DNA of 64,000 nt, taken from the NCBI GenBank assembly GCA_964036195.1, contig OZ038450.1, positions 24,147,208 to 24,211,207 of the forward strand. The letters run 5' to 3'. Of this stretch, positions 10,079-20,298 are shown in pieces. Source of the DNA: Sphaerolaimus hirsutus (taxonomy: Eukaryota; Nematoda; Chromadorea; Monhysterida; Sphaerolaimidae). Each line of letters begins with the position of its first letter. Within the stretch, counting starts at the first letter, position 1. The notes beneath the pieces are model-generated. The model had not been told where the DNA came from. It did no database searches and worked only from the letters and a program-made list of their open reading frames with translations. The translations under genes were made by a program, and so were the position numbers.

Positions 10079-13000
10079 ATGCGACAGAAGAAAGGAAGGG
10101 GGGCAGGTAATGAATTGGAGATCGTAGGTGGGCACCGAGGTGTTGCGTCAGTTCCAGAAGGAACCACGCACGCTCGGCTGGCCTTGGACGACTTTCGACG
10201 GCTGGGAAATGGCAATCTCAACCGGACGGAGAACAAAACCTCTGCCTGGAAGAGTGCCAGCTGGTTTCGCAAAGTCTCAACGGCCGCCATCTTTGACAAG
10301 AAAAAAGTGGCGACACTTATTTTTGGCACATTAATGATGTGCAAATGGATCAATTGGGCCGGCAGTGATATCGACACCAAAAACGGACATTTACTGAATT
10401 GTTTGTCAGTTCAAGGTGTCGATAAAGAACCATCACCCGCGGAAAAGTCTTCTACTGAGTGCGCTGCACTAGAACACTTCGCTAAGTGGAATGAATCGAG
10501 GGCTGGACATCTCTACACCTGTGCGGAGTACGAGTGTGGGGTCAACACGAAAAAGAAAAATCGTGAAAAACGGCGTCAACGCACAATTGAAAAACTCGGG
10601 CGCAATGCGCATGGTGAGTCTTATCCGGATAGCGGGATAAAATCCGCTGCCGGTGAGACTAATTCGCATACCACTCACAGTAAATGGCCGACAAATCCCG
10701 CGTCAACAAATCACTGGACAGCGCTAAACTACTCGGGTCGACGACGGACAGAACGATTTCGAGCGCGGATTCGAGTGTCGATTCAACACTCGAAATCGAC
10801 GAGCGGTCGACAGGCGTGCAAACTAGGAGCAGTCGTCGGCCATCCGCGTACGTGCCGCGACACGAATTGCAGCGGCGGGAGGCGAAAAGAGCGAGGGTGG
10901 ATAGTTTGGTCGGTTTTCGATTTTTGGAGTTCCGGTAAACATTTTGGGGGGACAGCTGCGGTTTTGGGAGGGATAACGTGCAATTTGTCGAATGACAACC
11001 GGCACAACACTGCGTGTGGCGGTAATGTCAATACCCCCAAGCGCAGCGAAGTGCCTCGCCGAAATTTTATTAGCGAGTATTTTTGGAACGATGCCAAAAA
11101 CAGCGAAAGTTCAAATGTGAGTAGGAAATGCCGTAAATTGGCGAAGCTGAAAACAGTTTCTTCGCTAGAAAACTGGCGCGCAAAAACGATGGCCGGGGGG
11201 AAGGTGGATGACTGTCAATACGGAGGGGTATCTCTGAATGTTATACCGCTGTGTATTGATTTGCACTGTAGTGATACTTATAGTACAACATCTATAAATC
11301 ACACTAATCCGACTCAGATAGCAAAACTGGCAGTCCTGGGGGCTCTCGGCGAAATTCAGTATCCGACCGCGGTGATCGCCGCGGCGGCAGCGGGGGGCCG
11401 GCCGACCGTGGTTCGGACCGCGGCCCTAGCAACTGGGGCGGGCGCTTCTTCCAGCGCGGCGGGCGTGGGAGGTGTATTGATAAACTTGCTCACACTATCG
11501 TCCACGCCAGTAGGATGTCTACTTATCAACATTATCCTTAAGGTCGGGCGGTGGCTACCGTGGGCGCAGCGGGTCCCAGTACGGGGCCGACCGCGGCGAG
11601 TACTTCGAGGGCGGCCGCGGCGACTACTACGAGGGGGACCGCAGAATGGGGCGCGGGGACTACTTTCGGAAAGGGCCCGGGCACTGGGAGTAGGAAGTAG
11701 AAAAACTCCTGGTTGGTTATCACTAGAAACAGCATTAACCTTGTTTCTGATGCTGTGTGCTGCTAGAATAATTGCGCGCTTCACTGTGGTAACATTGAAA
11801 AATATTGAAATTCTGGCCCTGTTACAAACAAACCTATTTCCCTTCAGATCTGGATCGCATTACGTCTGCATCCTTGTCAGGAGGGCTGTTAGAGGGCTAG
11901 TTTTCGCAGTACGGGTGAAAAAGGGACTACCTTCAAAATGTTTGATCTGTGTAACTTCGACTTTACTTAAGTTTCTGTTGGTTGTGTCTGCTGCGAGAAA
12001 GTGTCAGCTGGCATGCTTAGCAAAAACTCCTAAAGTGGGCGTAAGTAACGAGTCACACCAATCACAGATATCACATCAAACACTGGACCTAAATGGGACG
12101 GCTACAAACAAAAACGCTTGGGTAAATACCCGACTAAATCAACGGTGCGAAGCTCTGCACAAACACGAAACTCAAGGGGGGGCAACATTGACGGGGAAAA
12201 AGCGACACAATGAGAGCGATGATCTTATAAACTTAACGTTCCAGAATGTGCATTCGGTGAAAAATAAGAAAATTGAACTAACAAATTTGTTCAAAACGGG
12301 GGAGAATGATGTGATAGGCCTAGTGGAAACGAACATGCTCAGTAACGTCGACATACCACCTGCAAACGACTATGACTCATTTGCCAAACACAAAAAAGTT
12401 GGGGCAGCTGGGACAGGCGGTTTGCTGCTTATGGTGAAAAAGGGGCTACAAGCGATGGCGGATGGAGACGACTTTTTGGACAAAACTGACCAGGTGCTTT
12501 CAGTCGGGTTCAACCTAGACTCCGGTCGTAAGATGCATGTTGCCATTGTTTACATGCACGACTACGGTAAAGTGTGCAGGGACGTTCGATACATGCATGA
12601 AAATATGTGCATATTGGACGGCTTGCATAACCTGAAAGTGCGACTAGACGAACAGGGAGATGATTTATGCATACTCGGGGATTTCAATGGGCATATAGGG
12701 AATGATGAACTAGGCTGCAGCCAGAATACAGCAACAGTGAACAAAACAGGGGAACTGATAAGAGGCTGGATGGTTGCAGATAGCTGGGAACTTTGTAATA
12801 GGCAAGCTGAGCAGTGGTGGTCATTCGAGAGTGGAAAAGTTAGAACACTATTGGATCTCGCTCTGGTAGACTCAACCAAGGGGCCGCTCTACAGAATAAC
12901 ACTCTCTAATGGACTGCCGGGTGTATCGTTATTATCCGACCACTCGGCTATCCATTTGAAACTTGAACTAAACGGGTTCACCTGTCGTAAGATCACTCAT

Positions 13001-15589
13001 CAGAAAAACTGGACTGTCTCGGGAGCAGAGAAGGCTAGGCGTTTTGGAACTGAAATGGAGAGCTACCTAAGCAATGCTAACGTGATATGTAATGACTACA
13101 ACAGCCTACATACCGCTCTTTTAGCAGTGGCAGCACAAAAGTTTGCAAAGCGGAGATCACCACATGCGGCTACACCGGTAGAAAAGAAACTTAAGTCTGC
13201 AAAAAGGGAAATTCAAAAACTTCGTCGCAAATTCCACCGAGGCGCAATCCAATATGAGGAATTCAAGGGGCTAAAGAAAATCCAACGAGACCTCATGTGG
13301 GATGCCGAAAAGGAAGGGCGACAACATGAAATGCAGAAGTCCCTCGATAGGGAATTGGCAAGCTCAGGGGCGGACACCGATCTATATCGACTGGCGAAGA
13401 AATACCGATCTGCGGGCGTCAAATATGCAATGCTCAGAATGGCAGACGGTAAAATGGCACAAAGTGATGAACAGGTGGTAAGCGTACTCAAAGACTTCTG
13501 GGGGCGTATCCAAACACCGAACCCAATGTCAAGTGAGGTAATGCTAGAACCTCTCATGAGGAACATCATTCTCTCACATGACAAGCCAGGGCTGTTCTCT
13601 GACATCGATGCCGCCGAAGTAAAGTTCTGCTGCAACAAACTTAAGTTGGGAAAATCGGACGGTACAACGCAAATTACGCACGAAATGCTACGCCATCTGG
13701 GGGGACATCTGTTGCATATATTACAGACTATATTCAACAGATGGCTCAACGGGGAGGCAATACCTGATGCCGCAAAAACATGCAAATTAATACTGCTGCA
13801 TAAAAAAGGATCAAAAAGTGATGTCAACAATTACAGGACGATCGGATTGCAGTGCAACATTCTAAAGCTCTACTGCTCAATTCTGAACAGACGGCTATTG
13901 CGCGCGTTTGAAAGCTGCAACGGTTTTGGCGATATGCAAGGGGGTTTCAGAAAGGGACGGAGAACGACAGATAACCACATTGTGATGCAAGGGTGCCTAT
14001 CGGAAACAAACAACCTCTCGTGCTGTTTTGTTGACGCAGTTAAGGCGTTTGACAGAGTACCGCGAGAACGTTTGTGGACGAAATTGGAACACTTCGGCTA
14101 CCCCGGTAAATTTGTACAAGCTTTAGCGGGGACTTATGCCGACCAGAAGTGTTTCTTGCAATATGGCCACATCACAACAAACCTACTAGAGTACAGATTA
14201 GGGGTTAGACAGGGGTGTTGCCTATCACCCAGTCTGTATGTCGTCTATATGGCGGATCTGAGGGTTGCTTTGGAGAAGACCGGGAAAGGGGCATTACTCG
14301 AAAACAGACGAGTACCAGCAGTCTTTTTCGTCGATGACATTGTGCTGATGGAAAATAGATCGCTGGACCTCCAGGGGCTCATGCACCAATTCTCACAGTG
14401 GGCTTGGGCTTCAGGGGTGGCAATCAGCCCTTCAAAAAGTCATGTTTTACACTTCAGACAAAAAGCTGACAAGGAAAACATTTGGGAATTAGGTTATGAC
14501 ACACACAAAAACTTACAAAGAGTCATAGAGGTGGACGAGACGAAATATCTAGGACTAACTCTTACAAGCTCCAAAGACCCTTTCGACAAACAGAAACGAC
14601 TCTATATAGAATGGGCCTACGGGGCGCGCGTATTGATCAACGAAATTGCCTGCCACAGCATGCGACCACTATGGGCAGTAAAACGCATGTGGACTCTATA
14701 TGCAGTTTCAAAGGTATATTACGGCGTGGAGATTGTAGGGCTGAACAAATCTGCACAGGATAAGCTAGTGTCAGTTGAGCTCTCGATATATCGGAAAATG
14801 ATCGGGGCTCCAAGAGGTCTGACAAACAGAATGCTAGCCATAGAAGCAGACATGATATCAATGCGAGGCTGGTTTGCAGTAAAAGTAATGGAAATGGACA
14901 GATATGTAAGAAGCGGAAAAATCTCATCTACAACGAGGTTAGCGGCACAAGTTTGGGGTAAAACAAGAAATGGTCAAAATCAGAAAAACAGCATCTCCGG
15001 ACGGGCGCATGAGGCGCAGAATTGGCTTTTCAAGGACAAATCGGCGGAAACGATTGTAACAAAAAACATGCTTAAGGATACAGCAAAATATGCAGCATGG
15101 GAATGTCTATTTAGTCGAGCGACAAGTGGGAAAAACTCAAGGCAGCACGAGAGAGAGTGTTACGACCACATCTCACCGATCTGCCCGGACACACTGTCAG
15201 TGAAAGAAATCGAATGGTTTCTATTCCGACACGGCGTTCTGTCAAAACTGGATCAAATTTCTCTAAAACGGGGTGCTATGTGTTGGATGTCATGCCCCCT
15301 CTGCAACAGCAGAGGTGTGGACCTTTGGCTAACAAACAAACACATTCTCGAAAATTGCCCTCACGACTCGACATTGATCTGGAGACAGCGGTTACTAGGT
15401 TCACTTAGGGCGGATTGCTGTGAAAACAAGTGTAGAGATCACGCTAGAGAAAACTTAAGCTCAACTCTGTCGTCATCTGTCTGTCGGTTTACTCGAGCGA
15501 CAGTGAGCAAATCGCTGTGTGAATTCGAGGAATACCTAGACGACTTTGCGAAACAGCAGCATCCACATACGTCTCCGACAATAGCTTAG
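10079..15589 (+). CDS. LINE-type non-LTR retrotransposon ORF (endonuclease / reverse transcriptase)
   Basis: A single open frame of 1836 codons. From about residue 718 it is an APE-type endonuclease with E750 (VET), D868 (GDFNGH) and D954-H955 (SDHSA). A linker leads to a reverse transcriptase at about 1185-1500: QGGFRKGR near 1290, motif A with D1319 (FVDAVKAFD), motif B RQG at 1377-1379, motif C FVDD at 1417-1420 and TKYLGL at 1488-1493. The C-terminus carries a C-x2-C-x12-H-x4-C finger (C1739, C1742, H1755, C1760). Such proteins nick target DNA and copy their RNA there. FVDD replaces the commoner FADD/YADD. No RNase H domain was seen. The codon mix is visibly more GC-rich than the flanks. 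No stop or frameshift interrupts the catalytic half, so this copy may be young. The first ~640 residues resemble no domain I know and overlap another coding signal in other frames (10681-11693), so translation may really start further downstream, for example near 11750. The clade is not assigned. Confidence 0.9.
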   Translation: MRQKKGRGAGNELEIVGGHRGVASVPEGTTHARLALDDFRRLGNGNLNRTENKTSAWKSASWFRKVSTAAIFDKKKVATLIFGTLMMCKWINWAGSDIDTKNGHLLNCLSVQGVDKEPSPAEKSSTECAALEHFAKWNESRAGHLYTCAEYECGVNTKKKNREKRRQRTIEKLGRNAHGESYPDSGIKSAAGETNSHTTHSKWPTNPASTNHWTALNYSGRRRTERFRARIRVSIQHSKSTSGRQACKLGAVVGHPRTCRDTNCSGGRRKERGWIVWSVFDFWSSGKHFGGTAAVLGGITCNLSNDNRHNTACGGNVNTPKRSEVPRRNFISEYFWNDAKNSESSNVSRKCRKLAKLKTVSSLENWRAKTMAGGKVDDCQYGGVSLNVIPLCIDLHCSDTYSTTSINHTNPTQIAKLAVLGALGEIQYPTAVIAAAAAGGRPTVVRTAALATGAGASSSAAGVGGVLINLLTLSSTPVGCLLINIILKVGRWLPWAQRVPVRGRPRRVLRGRPRRLLRGGPQNGARGLLSERARALGVGSRKTPGWLSLETALTLFLMLCAARIIARFTVVTLKNIEILALLQTNLFPFRSGSHYVCILVRRAVRGLVFAVRVKKGLPSKCLICVTSTLLKFLLVVSAARKCQLACLAKTPKVGVSNESHQSQISHQTLDLNGTATNKNAWVNTRLNQRCEALHKHETQGGATLTGKKRHNESDDLINLTFQNVHSVKNKKIELTNLFKTGENDVIGLVETNMLSNVDIPPANDYDSFAKHKKVGAAGTGGLLLMVKKGLQAMADGDDFLDKTDQVLSVGFNLDSGRKMHVAIVYMHDYGKVCRDVRYMHENMCILDGLHNLKVRLDEQGDDLCILGDFNGHIGNDELGCSQNTATVNKTGELIRGWMVADSWELCNRQAEQWWSFESGKVRTLLDLALVDSTKGPLYRITLSNGLPGVSLLSDHSAIHLKLELNGFTCRKITHQKNWTVSGAEKARRFGTEMESYLSNANVICNDYNSLHTALLAVAAQKFAKRRSPHAATPVEKKLKSAKREIQKLRRKFHRGAIQYEEFKGLKKIQRDLMWDAEKEGRQHEMQKSLDRELASSGADTDLYRLAKKYRSAGVKYAMLRMADGKMAQSDEQVVSVLKDFWGRIQTPNPMSSEVMLEPLMRNIILSHDKPGLFSDIDAAEVKFCCNKLKLGKSDGTTQITHEMLRHLGGHLLHILQTIFNRWLNGEAIPDAAKTCKLILLHKKGSKSDVNNYRTIGLQCNILKLYCSILNRRLLRAFESCNGFGDMQGGFRKGRRTTDNHIVMQGCLSETNNLSCCFVDAVKAFDRVPRERLWTKLEHFGYPGKFVQALAGTYADQKCFLQYGHITTNLLEYRLGVRQGCCLSPSLYVVYMADLRVALEKTGKGALLENRRVPAVFFVDDIVLMENRSLDLQGLMHQFSQWAWASGVAISPSKSHVLHFRQKADKENIWELGYDTHKNLQRVIEVDETKYLGLTLTSSKDPFDKQKRLYIEWAYGARVLINEIACHSMRPLWAVKRMWTLYAVSKVYYGVEIVGLNKSAQDKLVSVELSIYRKMIGAPRGLTNRMLAIEADMISMRGWFAVKVMEMDRYVRSGKISSTTRLAAQVWGKTRNGQNQKNSISGRAHEAQNWLFKDKSAETIVTKNMLKDTAKYAAWECLFSRATSGKNSRQHERECYDHISPICPDTLSVKEIEWFLFRHGVLSKLDQISLKRGAMCWMSCPLCNSRGVDLWLTNKHILENCPHDSTLIWRQRLLGSLRADCCENKCRDHARENLSSTLSSSVCRFTRATVSKSLCEFEEYLDDFAKQQHPHTSPTIA
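10614..10680 (+). other. Candidate intron (67 bp) upstream of the MADKSR frame
   Basis: Starts GTGAGT and ends CCACTCACAG, with a CTAAT branch-like word about 20 bases before the AG. Splicing would join ATG (10611-10613) to TAAATGGCC, producing a start-stop ATG-TAA immediately before the ATG at 10684. The LINE frame also reads through it. Confidence 0.4.
10681..11693 (+). CDS. Candidate spliced RGG-box protein overlapping the LINE ORF
   Basis: The ATG at 10684 (context AAATGG) opens an 84-codon Ser/Arg-rich, acidic-then-basic frame to 10938 (starts MADKSRVNKS, contains KRARVDSLVG). In the same frame, 11317-11471 reads as an Arg-Gly box (DRGD, RRGG, DRGS, DRGP, QRGG, GRGR). Another frame at 11543-11693 reads as a second box (YRGR, DRGE, GRGD twice, HWE-stop TAG). 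Removing 11472-11542 (GTGTATTG..CTTAAG) fuses the boxes as GRGR-SGGYRGR in frame. RGG boxes bind RNA; in a LINE this would suit an ORF1-like nucleic-acid-binding role. The path between 10934 and 11317 is unsolved: GTAAAC at 10935, GTGAGT at 11117 and CTAATCCGACTCAG ending 11317 are splice-like, but I could not find phases that link all exons. No transcript evidence. Confidence 0.42.
11472..11542 (+). other. Candidate 71-bp intron joining two RGG boxes
   Basis: Begins GTGTATTG and ends CCTTAAG. Removal changes frame and turns two separate RG-rich frames into one ending at TAG 11691-11693. The length is not a multiple of three and resembles the 67-bp candidate upstream. Confidence 0.45.
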
Positions 15590-16400
15590 GGGTTGCTAAG
15601 GAAGTTTTAACCTCATGTAAGTAAATTTTTATATGACAGAATTACTAACAAAATTCGTAACCCCATTAAGGCACTGAGCGTGCAGAGTTCGAATGAAAGA
15701 GGGGCATAGAGACACTTTCTCGCAGCACTTGATACACTGATTCTACTTGCGATCTCAATGATAATATGTGTATGACAAATGTGAATTTCTTTGAGTAAAC
15801 AATGTTATGGCCTTTGTATCGTTATGAGTACATGTTATGTGATTTTATTAGGGGGATTAAGGGGTCACTTATTAAAACGTGAGCTCTTGTCCCCATCGCA
15901 ATTCATGTTGATATATATTTGTTACATTTTTCCGATACGCTTCGTATTTCGACGCCTGACTTTTTTGGTGGTGCTAAGTTACTTCGTTCTACGCGCTAGT
16001 GGCTTATTCTTTTTTGGTATTACCCTTTTGACGCGCGCCGGCAGAGCGGTAATGAAGTTGAATTGAAAAATTGAAACTAGCGAAAAATATAACTGAAATA
16101 TGATAAAAATGCAAATAAAAGTCAAAACAAAATACGGATCATGTGAAAACTATATGCTAAGAAATGAAGTAAAATGATGACACAATATATCATTACAAAA
16201 TAAAATCACTAAACAGCATAATTAAGGCACAGGGGAGTGTGAAAAGAACCAACGCATGCAATACATCGCTAAGGGAACACTGGCTAATTGGTGTCATGAA
16301 ATGGGCTTCTATTTCTTTGATTACTGTAACGTGCGACAGGTGGCATGTCGTTTTGTTATCACACAATGCCGCGAGGTAAATGTTTAGTCTGCCGCCCAAC
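15590..16400. other. LINE 3' region
   Basis: Follows the TAG stop. No convincing gene; a 91-codon frame at 15791-16066 is hydrophobic and unrecognised. A poly-A tail or other clear 3' end of the LINE is not visible before element D1. Confidence 0.35.
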
Positions 16401-16994
16401 TAGGGTGTCAACAAAAACTTTTTGGCAGAAAACGGAAACGGAAATGGAAAAAAAATTGCACTTGCCAAAAAACGGAAACGGAAACGGAAAAAATTTGCAC
16501 CTGCCGGAAAACAGAAAACAGAAAAATGAAAGGCCGGAAAACGGAAACGGAAACGAAAAAATGTGCTGAAATTATGCCGGAAACGGAAAAAATTTGCTGA
16601 AATTATGCCGGAAACAGAAAACATTTGCTGAAATTTTGCCGGAAACGGAAAAAAATTGTAGAAATTTATCCAGAAATCAAAAAATTTGCAGTATTCTTGC
16701 TAGAAATAGAAACAATTCACATAATTGAGAACCTGCATGCATGTTTACCAGTTTGGCTGAAACAGAAAACAGAGAATTGAGCCAGAAAATGAAAAAAAAG
16801 TTGGTAAAACATACAATTGAGCCAGAAAACGGAAAAAAGGCGGAAAAACTGAAATTTTAGCCAGAAAACGGAAAATGAGCCGGAAAAATGGAAATGGAAA
16901 CAGAAAAAAAATTGCAGCTGGAAAACGGAAACGGAAAAAAATTTGCCTGCGGAAAGCGGAAACGGAAAACGGAAAATGGAAAGTTGACACCCTA
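16401..16994. mobile_element. hAT-like MITE D1 (TAGGGTGTCAAC, AAACGG-filled ends)
   Basis: Termini TAGGGTGTCAAC and GTTGACACCCTA with exact TSD cgcccaac (16393-16400, 16995-17002). Both subterminal regions repeat GGAAACGGAAA-type units. A short unique core (AACCTGCATGCATGTTTACC, near 16730) is shared with D2-D4. Non-coding. Confidence 0.93.
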
Positions 16995-17130
16995 CGCCCA
17001 ACCAAAGTTAGAGAGAAAAGGTGTTCCAATGAGAATTTGGCAAGGTCATATGAGTCACAGGGGTTCTGGGCGGAAACTCACAGGCTTTGCACGCTAAACT
17101 CAAAACTAGCACTTTTAAGTTCGCTGAATC

Positions 17131-17551
17131 GGCGAGAACTCAGCCGTAAAGTAAACCCGGCCGTAAAGTAAATCCAGCCGTAAGGCATAGTTGTACAAAC
17201 GTATTTACGTTATCTAGATAAATACGTATACTTGAGTGCTGCGTAAATACGTTTACGTTTCCTCCCGAAAAATACCGGTGCTCACTTACTCGCGTACTTT
17301 GAAAGTACGCGGGTACAGAAAACGTGATTGAGAACATTTTTGAGTGCCTAAAAACCAAAAAATCACTCACACGAATATAAATGGCTGAAAAAATAGCGTA
17401 AAATAACATTGGAAATCATAGAATTCGCAATGGGTAGGGATAGCGACAACTGTCGCTTTCACTTATACTCATTTTACGTTTTCCTCGGTACAAAACTAAA
17501 GTAGCACCCTCTACTTTACGGCCGGGTTTACTTTACGGCCGGACCATCCAC
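17131..17551. mobile_element. Element X1 with 9-bp target duplication
   Basis: Flanks cgctgaatc (17122-17130) and cgccgaatc (17552-17560) match at 8 of 9. Ends carry repeated GGCCGTAAAGTAAACCC / GGGTTTACTTTACGGCC. The interior resembles family B sequence (ACGTATTTACGT.., GTACGCGGGTAC). A sister, X2, lies at 22509-22928. A 9-bp duplication suggests a Mutator-like mobiliser. Confidence 0.7.
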
Positions 17552-17560
17552 CGCCGAATC

Positions 17561-18099
17561 ACCCTAGGTGATGGGAATGGTTTTTTGGTGGCCACTGCTG
17601 TGCCTCTCACTTTTGTTGTGCTCTGTGTGTGCCGAGGAGCATGTTCTAATAACTAGCTAGCCACCTTATCCGTCAATTACCCACTGCCTAAACATAAAGT
17701 ATTTGGTCGGTTGGGGATAAAAGGTTGTCTTGGAGCGCTAAACATTTAAACTAGCGACACACCATTTTCAAAAATAAAGTTTAAATATTTTTGAACCAGC
17801 CCAAATCTAGACACAATACCTTAGCTTAATCAATTTTACATTTGCACAAAATTCCTAAATATGGCTAAAAAATGGAATTGTAACTAATTTCAAATGTCAC
17901 TGTAGTCACTGTGCCTTTGTGGGGCTGCAGCTTGACATTGGCGTTGCGGTGCACAGCGAACCAGAAGTTCGCTGTTACCTTCACTGTGCACCGCACGACG
18001 TCGTTTGGCCGTTTGCAACTTGTCATGTAACGTATCTGCGCGGGGTGGTCGTTTACTTTTAATGCACAATCAACCTGCCACATTTTCACCCACAAAATC
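17561..18099. other. Unassigned spacer with a hairpin
   Basis: No gene. A strong inverted repeat (TGCGGTGCACAG at 17945-17956, inverse at 17984-17995) encloses a second stem ACAGCGAAC/GTTCGCTGT. Confidence 0.45.
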
Positions 18100-19135
18100 A
18101 CTGTAAATCAACATTTCAAGTGTCTAACAAAAACGTTGCTCAAACTCAATTTTTTGTCAGACAATTAGGTGGGTGGTGGGAAACCTTGATTTTTTAAAAA
18201 CGAAAAAACACAGTGATTGGTGTTCTAGTGAGTCGCTGGCAGCCGCCCCACTGTTTTATGGTAGGGGGAGGTGTTGTCTACACTCTCCCCAAATTTCAGC
18301 TCCCTACTGCCCCCACAGCTGGAGATACTGCATCTGCAGCGAAAAAATCAAGTGGGTGGCGGGTCTGGGTGGGACACCAAAATAGCCAAAAAAAACTTTG
18401 CATATACAGCGATCCACCCTGTAGTGGGTTCCCGTGACATCCCCCATTGATGCAATATAGAGTGAGGTTACAAGTGTGTACCATAGTTGTTAAAACGTAT
18501 TTACGTTTACTCAAAAAGCATATATACTGAAGTACTGAGTAAATATGTTTACGTATACTTTGAAAAAAGTACCCATACTCGCTTTTACATATACTTTTTG
18601 AAAGTACTCGAGTACAGAAAACGTATTTCAGATAGGCTTTGTTATAGTCTTTTTCAAGGCATAGATAGAAAAAATGGAGGAAAAATGGAGAAAAAATGGA
18701 GAGAAAAATTGTAAAATCGGAAAAAATGGCCTAAAGTAGCTGAAACTAGGCAAAAAAACACATGAACTAGTGAATTCGAAGGTTAAAATGGTCAGAAATG
18801 TATGAAAATTAGTGATTTTTGATGAAAATTGGGGCAAAATTTGTAAAAAAATACTCACTTTTATGTTTTCTGCAGGGAAAAGTATTTTACTCATGTTTAC
18901 TCATGATCAAAAGTAAAATAGGTATATTTACTTTACGTTTTCTGTACTCAGGGGGTGAGTGAAAAATAAATACTTTATGTTTATGTATACTTTGAAAAAA
19001 GTTCAGTACTTTTAACAACTCTGGTGTATACCCCCATATTTTCAGCTTTCTACTCCCCCCACACTGGGAGTTAGGGCAACCGAAGTGAAATCAAAAATAG
19101 TGTGCCGGGTCTGGCCGGGAAGGTGTTTACATAGA
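18100..19135. mobile_element. Family V fragment (V2), interrupted by B7
   Basis: Inverted homologue of V1. It runs from the CAAGTGTCTAACAAAAA block (18117) through the chequered GTGGGTGGCGGGTCTGGGTG block to GGGTCTGGCCGGGAAGGTG (19108-19126). B7 is inserted at 18482-19023. Non-coding. Confidence 0.55.
18482..19023. mobile_element. hAT-like MITE B7
   Basis: CATAGTTGTTAAAACG at the left and TTTTAACAACTCTG at the right. Flanks aagtgtac and gtgtatac share 5 of 8 bases. The ends carry ACTCGAGTAC and ACTTTGAAAAAAGT words, a variant motif set shared with B6, B9 and B10. Confidence 0.7.
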
Positions 19136-19263
19136 ACATAAATACATGTGTCAGTGTCATCAAGGTTTGTGGAATGACAGTGGTTTGCAGATACATCAAG
19201 GGAAAGTCGGCTGCAAAGGACAATTGTAAAAATACTGAAAACACTGTGACCTATGGTTGTATT

Positions 19264-19694
19264 TACCATATTACCTCGGATTAACCCCCCCCCCCCTTGA
19301 ATTAAGCCACCACTCAAATTAACCCACTTAAAATAGGCTGTGAAAATAATAAACCCACATTCAAAATACCCCCCAAATACAGTGTAAACAGCATGTACAC
19401 ATCAAATACCACACTGTGTGTCTGTAAATATAACACAGATTCACGTTATTACTAATGACTGAGTGACAGGGTTTATGCACATATACAGTTATATATGTCC
19501 ATAAACACTTTTTAATACGTTTCTATCATTGGTGAATTTTTCTACATTGGAGTATGTCGAATTTTGTAAAAATTTCCCACAAAATAATAGACCCCCCTCG
19601 AATAACCCCTCATCGAATTAACCCCCCCCCCCCCCTCAAAATTTGCTGGCGAAATAATAAACCCGCGATGGGGGTAATTCGAGGTAATACGGTA
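19264..19694. mobile_element. MITE I2 (TACCATATTACC..GGTAATACGGTA)
   Basis: C-run and G-run arms separated by TCGAATTAA words, with ends matching family I. The interior (about 19330-19600) differs from I1. Non-coding. Confidence 0.7.
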
Positions 19695-20298
19695 TGTTGT
19701 GAGTGACTAGACATCACTTTTGAAGTTCAACTTAATTTACCTCAACTAATTTTCAGCGATGGACCCAGGTAGCAGTTTCCCAATAACATGTGCTAATCCA
19801 TTGTCACCATGAAGTGCACTGTGCCACCAATCCCTTCTCCACCATTCTATCAAAAGATGTATAGTGTTTTTCAAAATCGTTTCAATTTTATGTTAAATAC
19901 CTAGGTTAGTTGTGAAACATGTGTATGGTTACATGGAATGCCCCAGATGAACATGGCTATGTGACCATGGCCAATGATGGGTAAGTTCTTAAAAAAAACA
20001 ATTTCTGTGTTTTGAGTTTTTCAAAAATGAATATCTGAGTTTGTTGCACGAGTTTTAATTCTGCGTTTTTTTTGTAAAAACTCAATATATTTTTACAAAA
20101 GTTGCATTTTGCAGCAATGTTACAAAGACGTATTTACGTTTACCCAAAATACCCAGTTATTTGGGTATTTATATTTACGTTTATGTTTACGTTTTCCAAA
20201 AGTACCATTACGTTTTGTTATGTTTTCCTGGCACAATTACCCAGGTACCTGAGAAAACGTAAAAAAGTGTTTGATGGGACAGCAAAATGACATATGTA
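19695..20298. other. Spacer with a family B relic
   Basis: No gene. 20113-20285 holds ACGTATTTACGTTTACCC and other ACGTTT-rich sequence typical of a family B end, without a clear partner. Confidence 0.4.

Noticed and set aside
11356-11784. 142-codon minus-strand frame rich in Pro, Ala and Arg
   Set aside because: It is the antisense of the GC-rich RG region; no recognisable family.
13213-13830. 205-codon open frame on the minus strand
   Set aside because: It lies wholly opposite the LINE RT/linker and shows Ser/Ile/Leu-rich shadow composition with no domain.
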